From NCBI RefSeq assembly GCF_004364285.1, contig NZ_SOBE01000001.1, positions 682,001 through 746,000 of the forward strand: a DNA stretch of 64,000 bases. Direction: 5' to 3'. Origin of the DNA: Frigoribacterium sp. PhB116 (GTDB taxonomy: Bacteria > Actinomycetota > Actinomycetes > Actinomycetales > Microbacteriaceae). Positions 20,290 to 29,958 of the stretch are shown in pieces; the first letter of the stretch is position 1, and each line of letters starts with the position of its first letter. The notes beneath the pieces are model-generated. The model was given only the letters and a program-made list of their open reading frames with translations, did not search any database and had not been told where the DNA came from. A program made the translations under genes and the position numbers.

Positions 20290-21084
20290 CTAGCCGGCGA
20301 GCTGGAGGCGGAGCGCGCTGAGCTTGGTGGCGACGGTCCCGTCGATGACCTCGTCGCCGACCTGGACGCGGAGCCCGCCGATCACGGCGGGGTCGACGAC
20401 CTGGTTGATGCGGAGGCTACGCCCGAACTGTCGGGACAGACCCTGTTCGAGGCGGGCCGCGTGGGCGTCGTCGAGGACGCGCGCGGTCGTGACCGTGGCG
20501 ACGAGCTGGTCCGACTGGTCGGACACGATCTCGGCTGCCGTGCGGAGGAGCTCCCCGATCCGACGGCCGCGGGGCTGACGGACGAGGTGGCCGACGATCG
20601 TGATCGTCTGCTCGCTCGCGCGTCCCCCGAGGAGGCGCTGCACGAGGCCTGCCTTCGCCTCGGGATCGCTCAGCTTGGTGCCGATGGCGAGCTCGAGGGA
20701 GGAGTCGGAACGGACGGCTGCGTCGAACGCGAAGAGCTCGTTCGCGATCGTGCTGCCGTCGGGGATCGTGGAGGCGACGACACGGATGCCGATCTCTTCC
20801 ATGCCCGCGAGGAGATCGCGCTTCGAGGACCAGCGGCGACCCACCACGGACAGCACCAGCGCACGCGCCGGCTCGGTGAAGGCACCGAACACGCGGTCGA
20901 CGAGCTGCTTCTTGGTGGCCGCGTCGACGGCGGGGTCGGCGAAGTAGGCCTGGAGCTGGACGTTGCCGCCGATGACGCGACCGGCGTCGAGCACCTGCTC
21001 GCCCGTGGTCAGGTCTGCGGCACCGCCGAGGTCGGCGAGGGTGGACCTCGCCGACCCGAGCGCCTCACGGGACATGGAGCCCAT
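20290..21084 (-). CDS. atpH: F1Fo ATP synthase subunit delta
   Basis: 264 aa, longer than the ~180 aa of proteobacterial delta but normal for actinobacteria. The OSCP/delta domain is in the C-terminal part, with [19 protein letters not shown] and [19 protein letters not shown]. It links F1 to the peripheral stalk. The ATG at 21084 lies 2 nt after the atpF stop; a second ATG three codons downstream is an alternative start. Confidence 0.94.
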   Translation of the reverse strand: MGSMSREALGSARSTLADLGGAADLTTGEQVLDAGRVIGGNVQLQAYFADPAVDAATKKQLVDRVFGAFTEPARALVLSVVGRRWSSKRDLLAGMEEIGIRVVASTIPDGSTIANELFAFDAAVRSDSSLELAIGTKLSDPEAKAGLVQRLLGGRASEQTITIVGHLVRQPRGRRIGELLRTAAEIVSDQSDQLVATVTTARVLDDAHAARLEQGLSRQFGRSLRINQVVDPAVIGGLRVQVGDEVIDGTVATKLSALRLQLAG

Positions 21085-21086
21085 CG

Positions 21087-21647
21087 TCAGCGGCCCGCCT
21101 TCGTGTTCTGGTCGGCCTCGAGGTCGGCCAGGAACCGGTCGACGACAGCGGATGCCTTGGCGTCGTCCGCCAGGGACTCGCCGATGACGCCCGACGCGAG
21201 GTCGATGGCCAGCGAGCCGACCTCGGCGCGGAGCGACGCGACAGCAGCCGCGCGCTCGGCCTCGATCTGGACGTGGGCGTTCGCGGTGACGCGATCGGCC
21301 TCAGCCTGTGCCTGCTGCTTGAGGTCGGCAAGGATCTCGGCGCCCTCGGCACGAGCGGCCTCACGGATGCGAGCCGCCTCGGCACGGGCGTCGGCAAGCT
21401 GCTTCTTGTACTCGTCGAGGGCCTTCGCCGCCTCGGCCTGTGCGGCCTCGGCGTGGGCGATGCCGCCTTCGATGCGCTCGGCACGCTCGTCGAGGATCTT
21501 GCGGAACTTCGGGATCGCGAAGATCCCGAAGAACGCGGCGATGACCACGAAGACGACGAGAGACCAGAGGATGTCGTAACCGGCGGGGAAGAAGACGGCA
21601 GCCCCTTCGGGAGCACCGCCCTCGGCCGCGAGGATCGTCTCGATCAT
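21087..21647 (-). CDS. atpF: F1Fo ATP synthase subunit b
   Basis: 186 aa. One N-terminal membrane helix (ILWSLVVFVVIAAFFGIFA) is followed by a long Ala/Glu/Lys-rich amphipathic coiled coil that forms the peripheral stalk dimer. Only one b gene is present, and delta is not fused to b as it is in mycobacteria. It starts 20 nt after the atpE stop. Confidence 0.95.
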   Translation of the reverse strand: MIETILAAEGGAPEGAAVFFPAGYDILWSLVVFVVIAAFFGIFAIPKFRKILDERAERIEGGIAHAEAAQAEAAKALDEYKKQLADARAEAARIREAARAEGAEILADLKQQAQAEADRVTANAHVQIEAERAAAVASLRAEVGSLAIDLASGVIGESLADDAKASAVVDRFLADLEADQNTKAGR

Positions 21648-21667
21648 CGGTATGTCGTCCTAACTGA

Positions 21668-21931
<264 letters not shown>

Positions 21932-21956
21932 TCAGGCGACGGGCCCCGTCGTTCTT

Positions 21957-21990
21957 AGTGTTCGTTCGACGCTCAGTGTTCGTTCGACGC
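21957..21990. repeat. 18-nt-period tandem duplication at the atpB stop
   Basis: The 16-mer AGTGTTCGTTCGACGC occurs at 21957-21972 and 21975-21990. On the minus strand the duplication repeats the last codons of atpB (Ala-Ser-Asn-Glu-His) and provides a second in-frame stop (TAA) 18 nt after the real TGA. Confidence 0.9.
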
Positions 21991-22821
21991 GGCCTGTTGG
22001 ATGTAGACCGAGGCGAGGAGCGTGAAGACGTAGGCCTGCAGCACGGCGACGGCCATCTCGACGATGGTCATCACGAATCCGCCGATGAGGGTCAGGGCGC
22101 CGAACGCCATGAACCCACCGCTCATGCTGAAGAAGAAGAAGTGCGTCGCGGCGAAGCAGAGCACGAGGAGGAGGTGGCCGACCATCATGTTCAGCAGCAG
22201 TCGCAAGGCCAACGAGATGGGCCGGACGATGAAGATGTTGATGAACTCGATGGGCGTCAACAGGATGTACATGTACCACGGCACACCGGCCGGGAACAGC
22301 GCGTTCCGGAAGAAGGTCGCCCCGCCCACCTCGCGGAAGCCCGCGTAGATGAACATGACGTACGCGACGACGCCGAGGAGCAGCGGCATGGCGACGACCG
22401 AGGTGCCTGCGATGTTCAGCCCGGGCACGATGCCCGTGATGTTCATCGCGAAGATGCCGAAGAACATCGCGGCCAGCAGCGGCAGGTACTTTCGGCCGAG
22501 CTTCTCGCCCAAGATCTCTTCGACGATCTGCACGCGGACGAAGTCGAGGCCGAGCTCGGCGATGCTCTGGCCGCGGGACGGCACGAGGCGCCCCTTGCGG
22601 AGGGCGAGCCAGAAGAGCAGCAGCATGACGGCGATCGCGAAGAGGCGGACCAGCATGATGCGGTTCAGCTCGAAGGGGGTGCCTTCGAAGAAGATCGCGG
22701 ACGGGAAGAACTCGTCAAGAGTCGGGGCGTGGAATCCCCCGTCTCCGTGGCCGGTCTCGGCAGCGGAGAGCAGGTTCACAGCGTTCGCTATCAGCGCTAT
22801 CTCCTGTGTCGGGGCGAGCAC
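21973..22821 (-). CDS. atpB: F1Fo ATP synthase subunit a
   Basis: 282 aa if the GTG at 22821 is used. Five to six membrane helices are visible. The conserved Arg of the proton channel is in helix 4 (PISLALRLLLNMMVGH), with the C-terminal helix VEMAVAVLQAYVFTLLASVYI. It forms the stator half-channels of Fo. The start is uncertain: the GTG at 22821 has only CAGG beside it, while an AGGAG lies inside the first seven codons, so a start 10-14 codons later (CTG or GTG) is possible. The segment before the first helix (GHGDGGFHAPTLDEFFP) is kept either way. Confidence 0.95.
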   Translation of the reverse strand: MLAPTQEIALIANAVNLLSAAETGHGDGGFHAPTLDEFFPSAIFFEGTPFELNRIMLVRLFAIAVMLLLFWLALRKGRLVPSRGQSIAELGLDFVRVQIVEEILGEKLGRKYLPLLAAMFFGIFAMNITGIVPGLNIAGTSVVAMPLLLGVVAYVMFIYAGFREVGGATFFRNALFPAGVPWYMYILLTPIEFINIFIVRPISLALRLLLNMMVGHLLLVLCFAATHFFFFSMSGGFMAFGALTLIGGFVMTIVEMAVAVLQAYVFTLLASVYIQQAASNEH

Positions 22822-22893
22822 CCTGAAGTGTCGCGACGATTGGTGGGGTTGTCATCCGAACCCGCAGAGAATCGCGGCCGGGGAACGGTCATG

Positions 22894-22899
22894 ACTCTA
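22894..22899 (-). promoter_or_regulatory. weak candidate -10 upstream of atpB
   Basis: Minus-strand TAGAGT in the 198-nt gap between the atpI-like gene and atpB, about 72 nt before the chosen atpB start. No good -35 is seen. It would allow the ATP synthase genes to be transcribed apart from the upstream genes. Confidence 0.3.
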
Positions 22900-23019
22900 T
22901 CAAGGTATTCGGCGCTGGCACGAATCGGCGGCGGTCTTTTCATGCCCTGCAAGGAACATGACCCGGCCGCCGCCGCACACGGGCCCGGGAGGGCCTCGTC
23001 GTGGTGGTCCGTGGACCCG

Positions 23020-23445
23020 TCAGTCCTGCGGCGCGGGAGGCAGGACCGCGTCGCTGACGTTGCCGAGTCGACCGCGGACGACCACCAGGGCGTCGATGGC
23101 CAGGGTGCCGATGATCGACACGACGAGGGCCAGGAAGAGCACGACGTCGTTCACGAAGGGCTGGTCCTTCACGAGGACCAGCAGCACGACGAAGATGACG
23201 AGCTTGAGCAGCCACGCGCCCATCACGATGCCGAAGAAGGCCGCCAGGCGGAACCGGATCGCGATGAGCATGCTCGCCGCGGTGATGCCGGCGAAGACGA
23301 CGGCGAGGGCCACCCCGACGAGCGCGCTCCAGAGCCCGTCCGTCCCGGCGAGGGCGTACCCGAGACCGCCTCCCACCACGGCGATCGCGAGGGCCAGGAA
23401 GCCCGTGTAGGTGAGGATCTTGGTGAAGATCGATCGGGCGTTCAT
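23020..23445 (-). CDS. AtpI-like small membrane protein
   Basis: 141 aa with four predicted membrane helices, starting MNARSIFTKIL. Position directly before atpB matches the conserved actinobacterial gene assigned as ATP synthase protein I (Rv1303 place in mycobacteria). AtpI-type proteins help assemble the c-ring or handle Mg2+. Sequence similarity cannot be judged by eye, so the assignment rests on size, topology and place. The ATG overlaps the stop of the wecA-like gene (ATGA). Confidence 0.75.
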   Translation of the reverse strand: MNARSIFTKILTYTGFLALAIAVVGGGLGYALAGTDGLWSALVGVALAVVFAGITAASMLIAIRFRLAAFFGIVMGAWLLKLVIFVVLLVLVKDQPFVNDVVLFLALVVSIIGTLAIDALVVVRGRLGNVSDAVLPPAPQD

Positions 23446-24722
23446 GGGCGTTCCTCCGGGGGTGTCAGTTCGGGCACCACGGCGTTCTGCGCCGTGTCGG
23501 TGTCGGACGGGTCGAGGACTCCGGCGGCCTCGTCGAGCGGGTCGAAGCGTCCCGACTCGCTCGCCGCGAGGTCGGCGGTGCGGGTGCTCTGGACGGCGAC
23601 CTCGACGCGCTTCCTGCGGCTGAGCGGAGCGAGGGTCAGGGCAGCGCAGACCACGAGGCCGACGCCGAGGAAGAGCCCGACGAGCCAGGCGGGCTTGACG
23701 AAGAGGAACATCAGGCAGCCGACGGAGACCACGAGGGTCCACGAGTAGAAGATCAGCACGGCCTGGAAGTGCGAGTGGCCCATGTCGAGGAGGCGGTGGT
23801 GCAGGTGCTTGCGATCGGCAGTGAACGGCGACTTGCCTGCGCTCACGCGACGAAGGACGGCGAGGCCGAAGTCGAGGAGGGGCACCACCAGGACGGCGAA
23901 CGGCAGCAGGATCGGGATGAAGGCGGGCAGCAGCGCGGACCGTGAGATCGTGGCCGGGTCGATCTGGCCCGTCACGGAGATGGCGCTGGTCGCCATCACG
24001 AGCCCGGTGAGCAGGGCGCCCGCGTCGCCCATGAAGAGGCGTGCCGGATGCCAGTTGAGGGGGAGGAAGCCGAGGCAGGCACCGATGAGGACGGCCGTGA
24101 GCAGCGCAGCCAGGTTGAAGTACTCGGTCTGGCCGATGGTGATCGAGATGACGAAGCTGTAGATGAAGAACACGCTGTTCGCGATGATCGTCACCCCGGC
24201 GACCAGCCCGTCGAGGCCGTCGATGAAGTTGACCGCGTTCATCACCAGGACGATGGCCAGGATCGTCAGGATCAGCGACATGTAGGGAGAACCGATGGCG
24301 AGGCTGCCGCCGATCGGGAGCGACACCAGCTGGACGCCCTGCCACGCGAGGACGCCCGCCGCGATGATCTGGCCGGCGAGCTTGGTCATCCAGTCGAGGT
24401 CGTAGAGGTCGTCGACCACGCCGATCACGACGATGATCGTCGCCGCGCCCAGGATCGCCAGCGGCGGGCCGGGGTCCGCGAACACGAGGCGGAAGTAGTC
24501 GACGCCGGAGATGAGGGGGAAGACGAACCACGCCGCGAGGAGGGCGACCACGACTCCCGCCCACATCGCCACTCCCCCGAGCCGAGGCGTCGGCGTCTGG
24601 TGGACGTCTCGCTCGCGGATCGTCGGGTAGAGCTTGAACCGGAGGCCGAGGCGCCACACGACGACGGACAGCACGAAGCTGACGACTGCCGCGATGACCA
24701 TCGCGAGCAGGTAGTACCTCAC
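23442..24722 (-). CDS. polyprenyl-phosphate sugar-phosphate transferase (WecA/TagO type)
   Basis: 426 aa from the GTG at 24722, overlapping the tsaC stop (GTGA). About eleven membrane helices. Family motifs are present: VVDDLYDLD, NAVNFIDGLDGLVAG, RLFMGDAGALL and the cytoplasmic HLHHRLLDMGHSH loop that binds the nucleotide sugar. It transfers a sugar 1-phosphate (GlcNAc or similar) from a UDP-sugar to undecaprenyl- or decaprenyl-phosphate, starting synthesis of a wall polymer. The genomic place equals that of rfe/wecA in mycobacteria. The C-terminal ~70 residues are a hydrophilic, acidic tail. Confidence 0.92.
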   Translation of the reverse strand: MRYYLLAMVIAAVVSFVLSVVVWRLGLRFKLYPTIRERDVHQTPTPRLGGVAMWAGVVVALLAAWFVFPLISGVDYFRLVFADPGPPLAILGAATIIVVIGVVDDLYDLDWMTKLAGQIIAAGVLAWQGVQLVSLPIGGSLAIGSPYMSLILTILAIVLVMNAVNFIDGLDGLVAGVTIIANSVFFIYSFVISITIGQTEYFNLAALLTAVLIGACLGFLPLNWHPARLFMGDAGALLTGLVMATSAISVTGQIDPATISRSALLPAFIPILLPFAVLVVPLLDFGLAVLRRVSAGKSPFTADRKHLHHRLLDMGHSHFQAVLIFYSWTLVVSVGCLMFLFVKPAWLVGLFLGVGLVVCAALTLAPLSRRKRVEVAVQSTRTADLAASESGRFDPLDEAAGVLDPSDTDTAQNAVVPELTPPEERP

Positions 24723-25396
24723 GCGAGGGCGTCGGCCCCGACGACGCGTCTGATCTCGGAGTCGGGCAGGACGCCGTGCCGGACGATGCGGACGACGCCG
24801 TCGGACGCACCCGTCGCGTCGACGATCGTCGAGCCCGTGTTGGCGCCGGGCCGTCGTTCCCAGTCGCTGCCCACGGGCCCGGCGTCGAGGTACACCGACA
24901 CCGAGTCGCCCAGCATGTCGAGGGCCGCCTGGGCGGTCTCGGCCGCCGCCTGGCCGGTGAGGTTGGCGCTCGAGACGGCGAGCGGCCCCGTCTCCTCGAG
25001 CAGCTCGAGGGTGAGCGGGTGGCTCGGCACGCGCAGGGCGACGGTGCCCCGGGTGTCGCCGAGGTCCCAGCTGAGGGACGCCTGCGCGCGGAAGATCACG
25101 GTGAGCGGCCCCGGCCAGAACTCGTCGAGCAGCGGCCTGACGACCTCGGGGACCGTCGAGGTGAGCGCGGCGAGCGTCTCTTGCCCCTTGATGAGGACGG
25201 GAGGCGGCGACTGGCGGCCCCGCCCCTTGGCGTCGAGGAGCTTCTGCACGGCACCGGCGTCGAACGCGTCGGCGGCGACGCCGTAGACCGTGTCGGTGGG
25301 CAGGACGACGAGCTCGCCCCGGCCGATGGCGCCGCGTGCTCGGCGCATGCCGGCGAGGAGCTCGGAGTCGACGGAGAGGTCGTAGAGGGAGGCCAT
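24719..25396 (-). CDS. tsaC: L-threonylcarbamoyladenylate synthase
   Basis: 225 aa. YrdC/Sua5 fold motifs: VVLPTDTVYGVAADAF, PPVLIKGQETL, FWPGPLTVIFRA, VALRVPSHP and GPLAVSSANLTGQ. It makes threonylcarbamoyl-AMP from Thr, bicarbonate and ATP for the t6A37 modification of ANN-decoding tRNAs. The length matches the short YrdC-domain form without the Sua5 C-terminal domain. It sits between prmC and the wecA-like gene, as in other actinobacteria. Confidence 0.94.
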   Translation of the reverse strand: MASLYDLSVDSELLAGMRRARGAIGRGELVVLPTDTVYGVAADAFDAGAVQKLLDAKGRGRQSPPPVLIKGQETLAALTSTVPEVVRPLLDEFWPGPLTVIFRAQASLSWDLGDTRGTVALRVPSHPLTLELLEETGPLAVSSANLTGQAAAETAQAALDMLGDSVSVYLDAGPVGSDWERRPGANTGSTIVDATGASDGVVRIVRHGVLPDSEIRRVVGADALA

Positions 25397-25434
25397 GACC
25401 TGACGATGATAGTGCGGACGACCTGGAGAGGGCG

Positions 25435-26322
25435 TCAGCGCACCGCCGTCGTCGCACGGTCGCGACCGGTGAGGTCGAGGTGGGTGACCGTGGACCGCCA
25501 GCCGTCGGCGTCCAGCAGGTCCCGGATGGCGCCTCCCTGTGCCTCGCCGTGCTCGATGACGAGCACACCACCGACGCGCAGGAGGCGGAGGGCCGTCGCC
25601 GACAGGTCGCGCACGACGTCGAGGCCGTCGGCTCCCCCGTAGAGGGCGAGCGCGGGGTCGTGCAGACGCACCTCGGGATCGCGCGGCACCATCCCGACGG
25701 GGATGTACGGCGGGTTCGAGGCGACCACGGACACGGTGCCGTCGAGCTCGGGCAGGGCGTCCGCGAGGTCGCCCTCGACGAGGCGGGCGTTCTCGGCGCC
25801 GACCGCGGCGATGTTGCGACGGGTCCAGACGGCGGCCTCGGCCGAGAGCTCGACCGCGACGACGGACGCTCGGGGCACCTCCGTGGCCATGGCCAGGGCG
25901 ATGGCGCCGCTGCCTGTGCCGAGGTCGACCGCGATCGGGGCGGGCTCGGCCGCGGCGCGCAGGGCGTCGACGGCCAGCTGCGCCACCCCCTCGGTCTCGG
26001 GCCGGGGCACGAAGACGCCCGGTCCGACGTGCAGCTGCATCGACCGGAACGGAGCGGTGCCCGTGATGTGCTGGAGAGGCTCACGGGCGGCGCGCCGGGC
26101 GATCGCGCGCGCGAACGCGCCGGCGGCGTCGGCCGTCAGGGCGGACCGGGTGACGACCCGGGCGCGGAGCACACCCCGACCGAGGTCGAGCACGTGGGCG
26201 AGCAGCAGCTCCGCGTCGACGTCCGGTGTCGGCACCCCGGACGACGAGAGCACGGCCGACCCCGCCGCGAGGGCGGAGTCGACCGTGCGGGCGTGCCCGA
26301 GGTCGGCGACGGCGTCGGTCAC
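25435..26322 (-). CDS. prmC: release factor glutamine methyltransferase
   Basis: 295 aa from the GTG at 26322, overlapping the prfA stop (GTGA). SAM-binding motif [16 protein letters not shown] and the catalytic NPPY in [10 protein letters not shown] mark it as PrmC/HemK, with the N-terminal helical bundle ([13 protein letters not shown]). It methylates the Gln of the GGQ motif in release factors; its substrate prfA is immediately upstream. Confidence 0.95.
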   Translation of the reverse strand: MTDAVADLGHARTVDSALAAGSAVLSSSGVPTPDVDAELLLAHVLDLGRGVLRARVVTRSALTADAAGAFARAIARRAAREPLQHITGTAPFRSMQLHVGPGVFVPRPETEGVAQLAVDALRAAAEPAPIAVDLGTGSGAIALAMATEVPRASVVAVELSAEAAVWTRRNIAAVGAENARLVEGDLADALPELDGTVSVVASNPPYIPVGMVPRDPEVRLHDPALALYGGADGLDVVRDLSATALRLLRVGGVLVIEHGEAQGGAIRDLLDADGWRSTVTHLDLTGRDRATTAVR

Positions 26323-27401
26323 GACGCGGCGTCGCCGATCTCGGCGAGCCGGGCCTCCTCGTCGGCCTGGATGCACGACTCGACGACGGGCTGCAGGGCC
26401 CCGTCCATCACGGCGTCGAGGTTGTACGCCTTGTAGCCGGTGCGGTGGTCGGCGATGCGGTTCTCCGGGAAGTTGTAGGTGCGGATGCGCTCCGACCTGT
26501 CCATGCCCCGGATCTGGCTCTTGCGGGCGTCCGACGCGATCGCCGCCTGCTCCTCCTGCTGGCGCGCGAGGATGCGCGCGCGCAGGACGCGCATGCCGGC
26601 CTCGCGGTTCTGCAGCTGGCTCTTCTCGTTCTGCATCGCCACCACGATGCCCGTGGGCAGGTGGGTGATGCGGACGGCCGAGTCGGTCGTGTTGACCGAC
26701 TGGCCCCCGGGGCCGGACGACCGGTAGACGTCGATCTTGAGGTCGTTCTGGTTGATGTCGACCTCCTCCGGCTCGTCGACCTCGGGGAACACGAGGACCC
26801 CGGTCGTGGAGGTGTGGATGCGCCCCTGGGACTCCGTGGCGGGCACGCGCTGGACGCGGTGCACGCCTCCTTCGTACTTCAGATGGGCCCAGACGCCCTG
26901 CGACGGATCGGTGGCGTTCGACTTGATGGCCACCTGGACGTTCTTGTAGCCGCCGAGGTCGCTGTCGTCGCTCTGGATCATCTCGGACTTCCAGCCCATG
27001 CCCTCGGCGTAGTGCAGGTACATGCGCAGGAGGTCGGCGGCGAACAGGGCGCTCTCCGCGCCTCCCTCGCCCCCCTTGATCTCCATGATCACGTCACGGC
27101 CGTCGTCGGGGTCACGAGGGATCAGGAGGCGCCGCAGCTTCTCCTGGGACTCGTCGAGGCCCTGCTCGAGCGCGGGCACCTCGTCGGCGAACGCCTCGTC
27201 CTCCTTCGCGAGCTCCCGTGCGGCCTCGAGGTCGTCGCCCGCCTGCTGCCACGCCGAGTGGGCAGCCACGATGCGGCTGAGCTCGGCGTAGCGGCGGTTG
27301 ATCTTCTTGGCGCGAGCGGCGTCCGCGTGCACCGCGGGGTCGCTGAGCTGCGTCTGGAGGTCGTCGTGCTCCGCGAGGAGCACGGACACCGACTCGAACA
27401 T
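26319..27401 (-). CDS. prfA: peptide chain release factor 1
   Basis: 360 aa. The ATG at 27401 overlaps the rho stop by one base (TGATG). The GGQ motif is in [21 protein letters not shown], and the codon-recognition loop is [16 protein letters not shown] (PxT-type region reading UAA/UAG). RF1 terminates translation at UAA and UAG. Direct abutment to rho without an intervening rpmE is notable. Confidence 0.97.
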   Translation of the reverse strand: MFESVSVLLAEHDDLQTQLSDPAVHADAARAKKINRRYAELSRIVAAHSAWQQAGDDLEAARELAKEDEAFADEVPALEQGLDESQEKLRRLLIPRDPDDGRDVIMEIKGGEGGAESALFAADLLRMYLHYAEGMGWKSEMIQSDDSDLGGYKNVQVAIKSNATDPSQGVWAHLKYEGGVHRVQRVPATESQGRIHTSTTGVLVFPEVDEPEEVDINQNDLKIDVYRSSGPGGQSVNTTDSAVRITHLPTGIVVAMQNEKSQLQNREAGMRVLRARILARQQEEQAAIASDARKSQIRGMDRSERIRTYNFPENRIADHRTGYKAYNLDAVMDGALQPVVESCIQADEEARLAEIGDAAS

Positions 27402-29698
27402 CAGTGGTCTTTGTGGCCGGCGTCGTGGCCGTTCGCGGGCATCGACTTCTGGATCTGCACGAGGAACTCCACGTTCGACTGCGTCTCCTTGAGGTTGCCG
27501 AGGACGATCTCGAGCGCCTTCTGCTGCTCGAGCCCGGCGAGGGCGCGGCGCAGGCGCCACGTGATCTTGACCTCGTCGGGGCTGAGCAGCATCTCTTCGC
27601 GACGGGTGCCGGAGGCGTTGACGTCGACGGCCGGGAAGATGCGCTTGTCGGCGAGGTGGCGCGAGAGGCGGAGCTCCATGTTGCCGGTGCCCTTGAACTC
27701 CTCGAAGATCACCTCGTCCATCTTCGAGCCGGTCTCGACCAGCGCGGTCGCCAGGATGGTCAGCGAGCCGCCGTTCTCGATGTTGCGCGCGGCGCCGAAG
27801 AAGCGCTTCGGCGGGTAGAGGGCCGACGAGTCGACGCCGCCCGACAGCACGCGGCCGGAGGCCGGGGCGGACAGGTTGTAGGCGCGGCCGAGACGGGTGA
27901 TGGAGTCGAGCAGCACGACGACGTCGTGGCCCAGCTCGACGAGGCGCTTCGCCCGCTCGATCGCGAGCTCGGCGACCGTCGTGTGGTCCTCGGCGGGGCG
28001 GTCGAACGTCGAGGCGATGACCTCGCCCTTGACCGTGCGCTGCATGTCGGTGACCTCTTCGGGACGCTCGTCCACCAGGACGACCATGAGGTGCACCTCG
28101 GGGTTGTTCACCGCGATGGCGTTGGCGATCGCCTGCAGCACGAGCGTCTTGCCGGCCTTGGGCGGCGAGACGATCAGGCCGCGCTGGCCCTTGCCGATGG
28201 GCGACACGAGGTCGATGATGCGGGTCGAGAGCTTCTGCTGCTCGGTCTCGAGGCGCAGTCGCTCCTGGGGGTAGAGAGGCGTGAGCTTGCCGAACTCGAC
28301 GCGCTTGGCGGCCTCCTCGACGGGCTGGCCGTTGATCGAGTCGATCCGGACGATCGCGTTGTACTTCTGGCGCCCCTGGCCCTGGTCGCCCTCGCGCGGC
28401 TGGCGGATCGCGCCGACGACGGCGTCGCCCTTGCGGAGGTGGTACTTCTTGACCTGGCCGAGCGACACGTAGACGTCGCTCGCGCCGGGCAGGTAGCCCG
28501 TGGTGCGGACGAAGGCGTAGTTCTCGAGCACGTCGAGGATGCCGGCGACGGGGATGAGGACGTCGTCCTCGGAGATCTCAGGCTCGAACTCGTCGGTCTG
28601 GACGCCGCGTCCGCGCTTGCGGTCACGCTGACGGCCACGGCCCTGACGGCCGTTCTCGTCCTGCTGCTGCGGGCCGGTGCCCTGCTGACGGTCCTGCTGC
28701 TGGCGGTCGCCCTGCTGCTGGTCGACCTTCTGGCCGCCCTGCTGCTGGCGATCCTGCTGCTGGCGGTCGCCCTGCTGCTGGCGGTCGCCCTGCTGCTGGT
28801 CGGCCTTCTGGCCGCCCTGCTGCTGACGGTCCTGCTGCTGCTCGCCGGCCGCGGCCTGCTGGCCGGACTGGCCGTTCTTGCGGTCTCCGCGGCCGCGGCT
28901 GCGGCTGCGACGGCCGCCGCCCTGCTGGCCGGACTGGTCGCCCTGGCCCTGGTCGCCCTGCGCCTGGTCGCCCTGCGCCCGGTCGCCCTGGCCCTGGTCG
29001 TCCACACCCTGGTCGCCCTGGGCGCGCTCGGCGGCGTCGCCGGACGTGTCGAGGTCGGTGGTGGCGTCGGAGGGCTGCTCGCCCTGCGCCGCGGCCTGAG
29101 CCTCGGCGACGGTCGCGTCGGAGGCGCGGCGCGAGCCACGGCGGCTGCGCGAGGGACGCTCGGCGGCGACGGGCGCCTCCTGGGCGACCTCTGCCGCGGG
29201 AGCCTGCTCGGCCTGCGCGACGGGAGCCTCGACCGGGGTCGCGGCGGGGGCCTGGAGGACGGGCTCGACGCCCGACTCTCCGCCGTTGACGTGGTCGCCG
29301 GCGCCGCGCTGGGCGGGAGCGCCGGCCGCGGAGGTGGCGCGACGCGAGCCGCGACGGGCACGGGTCGGGGCGACGGGCGCCTCGTCGGCGGTGGGGACCT
29401 GGGCAGCGTCGGCCTGCTCGGTGCCGGTGACGCCCTCGACGGGCGCGTCGGCGACTGCCTCGACGGGCACGTCGAGCACGGGCTGCTCGACGACGGGCAC
29501 GGCGGCCTCGGCCGGGGCAGCGGCGCCCCCGGCCGACTGCGCCTGCACGGCGGCGATGGCGGCGACGAGGTCGCCCTTGCGGAGCTTGGAGAGACCGCTG
29601 ATGCCGAGCGAGGAGGCGAGGGCCTGGAGCTGCGGGAGGCGCATGGCGCTGAGTTCGGCGGTGGTGTCCGCAGAGTTGGGGATGTCGACGTCTGACAC
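27401..29698 (-). CDS. rho: transcription termination factor Rho with long low-complexity insertion
   Basis: 765 aa from the GTG at 29698, with AAGGAA about 10 nt upstream. A Rho_N SAP-like domain ([20 protein letters not shown], residues ~19-38) is followed by about 310 residues of Ala/Pro/Glu then Gln/Gly/Asp/Arg-rich low-complexity sequence. The standard core begins near residue 369: cold-shock RNA-binding domain ([15 protein letters not shown]), Walker A SPPKAGKT (~511-518), [16 protein letters not shown] (Walker B and Q-loop side) and the R-loop. Rho is the ATP-dependent RNA translocase that ends transcription. Long disordered inserts at this place are known for actinobacterial Rho and promote RNA binding or condensation. 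It is flanked by thrB upstream and prfA downstream. Confidence 0.97.
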   Translation of the reverse strand: MSDVDIPNSADTTAELSAMRLPQLQALASSLGISGLSKLRKGDLVAAIAAVQAQSAGGAAAPAEAAVPVVEQPVLDVPVEAVADAPVEGVTGTEQADAAQVPTADEAPVAPTRARRGSRRATSAAGAPAQRGAGDHVNGGESGVEPVLQAPAATPVEAPVAQAEQAPAAEVAQEAPVAAERPSRSRRGSRRASDATVAEAQAAAQGEQPSDATTDLDTSGDAAERAQGDQGVDDQGQGDRAQGDQAQGDQGQGDQSGQQGGGRRSRSRGRGDRKNGQSGQQAAAGEQQQDRQQQGGQKADQQQGDRQQQGDRQQQDRQQQGGQKVDQQQGDRQQQDRQQGTGPQQQDENGRQGRGRQRDRKRGRGVQTDEFEPEISEDDVLIPVAGILDVLENYAFVRTTGYLPGASDVYVSLGQVKKYHLRKGDAVVGAIRQPREGDQGQGRQKYNAIVRIDSINGQPVEEAAKRVEFGKLTPLYPQERLRLETEQQKLSTRIIDLVSPIGKGQRGLIVSPPKAGKTLVLQAIANAIAVNNPEVHLMVVLVDERPEEVTDMQRTVKGEVIASTFDRPAEDHTTVAELAIERAKRLVELGHDVVVLLDSITRLGRAYNLSAPASGRVLSGGVDSSALYPPKRFFGAARNIENGGSLTILATALVETGSKMDEVIFEEFKGTGNMELRLSRHLADKRIFPAVDVNASGTRREEMLLSPDEVKITWRLRRALAGLEQQKALEIVLGNLKETQSNVEFLVQIQKSMPANGHDAGHKDH
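28676..29024. repeat. degenerate tandem repeats inside rho
   Basis: Two repeat fields lie within the low-complexity insert. 28676-28860 has copies of CTGCTGCTGGCGGTCGCC-like units and a near-identical ~50-nt block seen twice (from about 28712 and 28790), encoding Gln-rich QQGDRQQ repeats. 28940-29024 has 15-nt units of the GGTCGCCCTGGCCCT type, encoding [10 protein letters not shown] repeats. Copy number could vary between strains. Confidence 0.8.
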
Positions 29699-29958
29699 TG
29701 GTGTTGGGTTCCTTCCGCTCCCCCGCGAGAGCCGCGAGGCTGAGCTGGTCACACCTCGTGGCCTGGGGTCTGCCCTGTCGGCAGGCCCTGCGCGGATGCG
29801 CGCTGCGCGGGATGCGCAGAGGAGCTCACGGAGGTGCGGCGCACGTACGCCAGACAGGCGGACGGACGCTGCGAGATGTGCACTACGGGATGTGCGGCCC
29901 GGGGGGATCAGGGAGCCTGGGGACTCGACACGCCTACTCGAGAACCGAGGAGGTGCTG
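29699..29958 (-). other. 260-nt gap between thrB and rho (rho leader region)
   Basis: No coding sequence is convincing here. It contains a direct repeat of the CTGCGCGG(G)ATGCGC type at about 29787-29819 and a shorter ATGTGC repeat near 29876-29900. No clear -10 is present within the gap; the nearest minus-strand candidate is TACAGT at 30002-30007 inside the thrB 3' end, which would give a leader of about 300 nt. Long rho leaders serve Rho autoregulation in other bacteria, so this may be one (inference). Confidence 0.4.

Noticed and set aside
23446-26084. Extended N-terminus for the wecA-like gene reaching 26084
   Set aside because: The upstream part is a shadow of tsaC and prmC. The GTG at 24722 overlaps the tsaC stop and begins at the first membrane helix.
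28676-29024. Possible CRISPR array
   Set aside because: The repeats are contiguous, imperfect and coding within rho, with no spacers; no cas gene is present anywhere in the window.
27404-29695. 763-codon open frame antisense to all of rho
   Set aside because: Its phase mirrors the rho codons, and the product is Leu/Val/Gly low complexity from complemented Gln/Asp codons; no start signal or family. An artefact of high GC.
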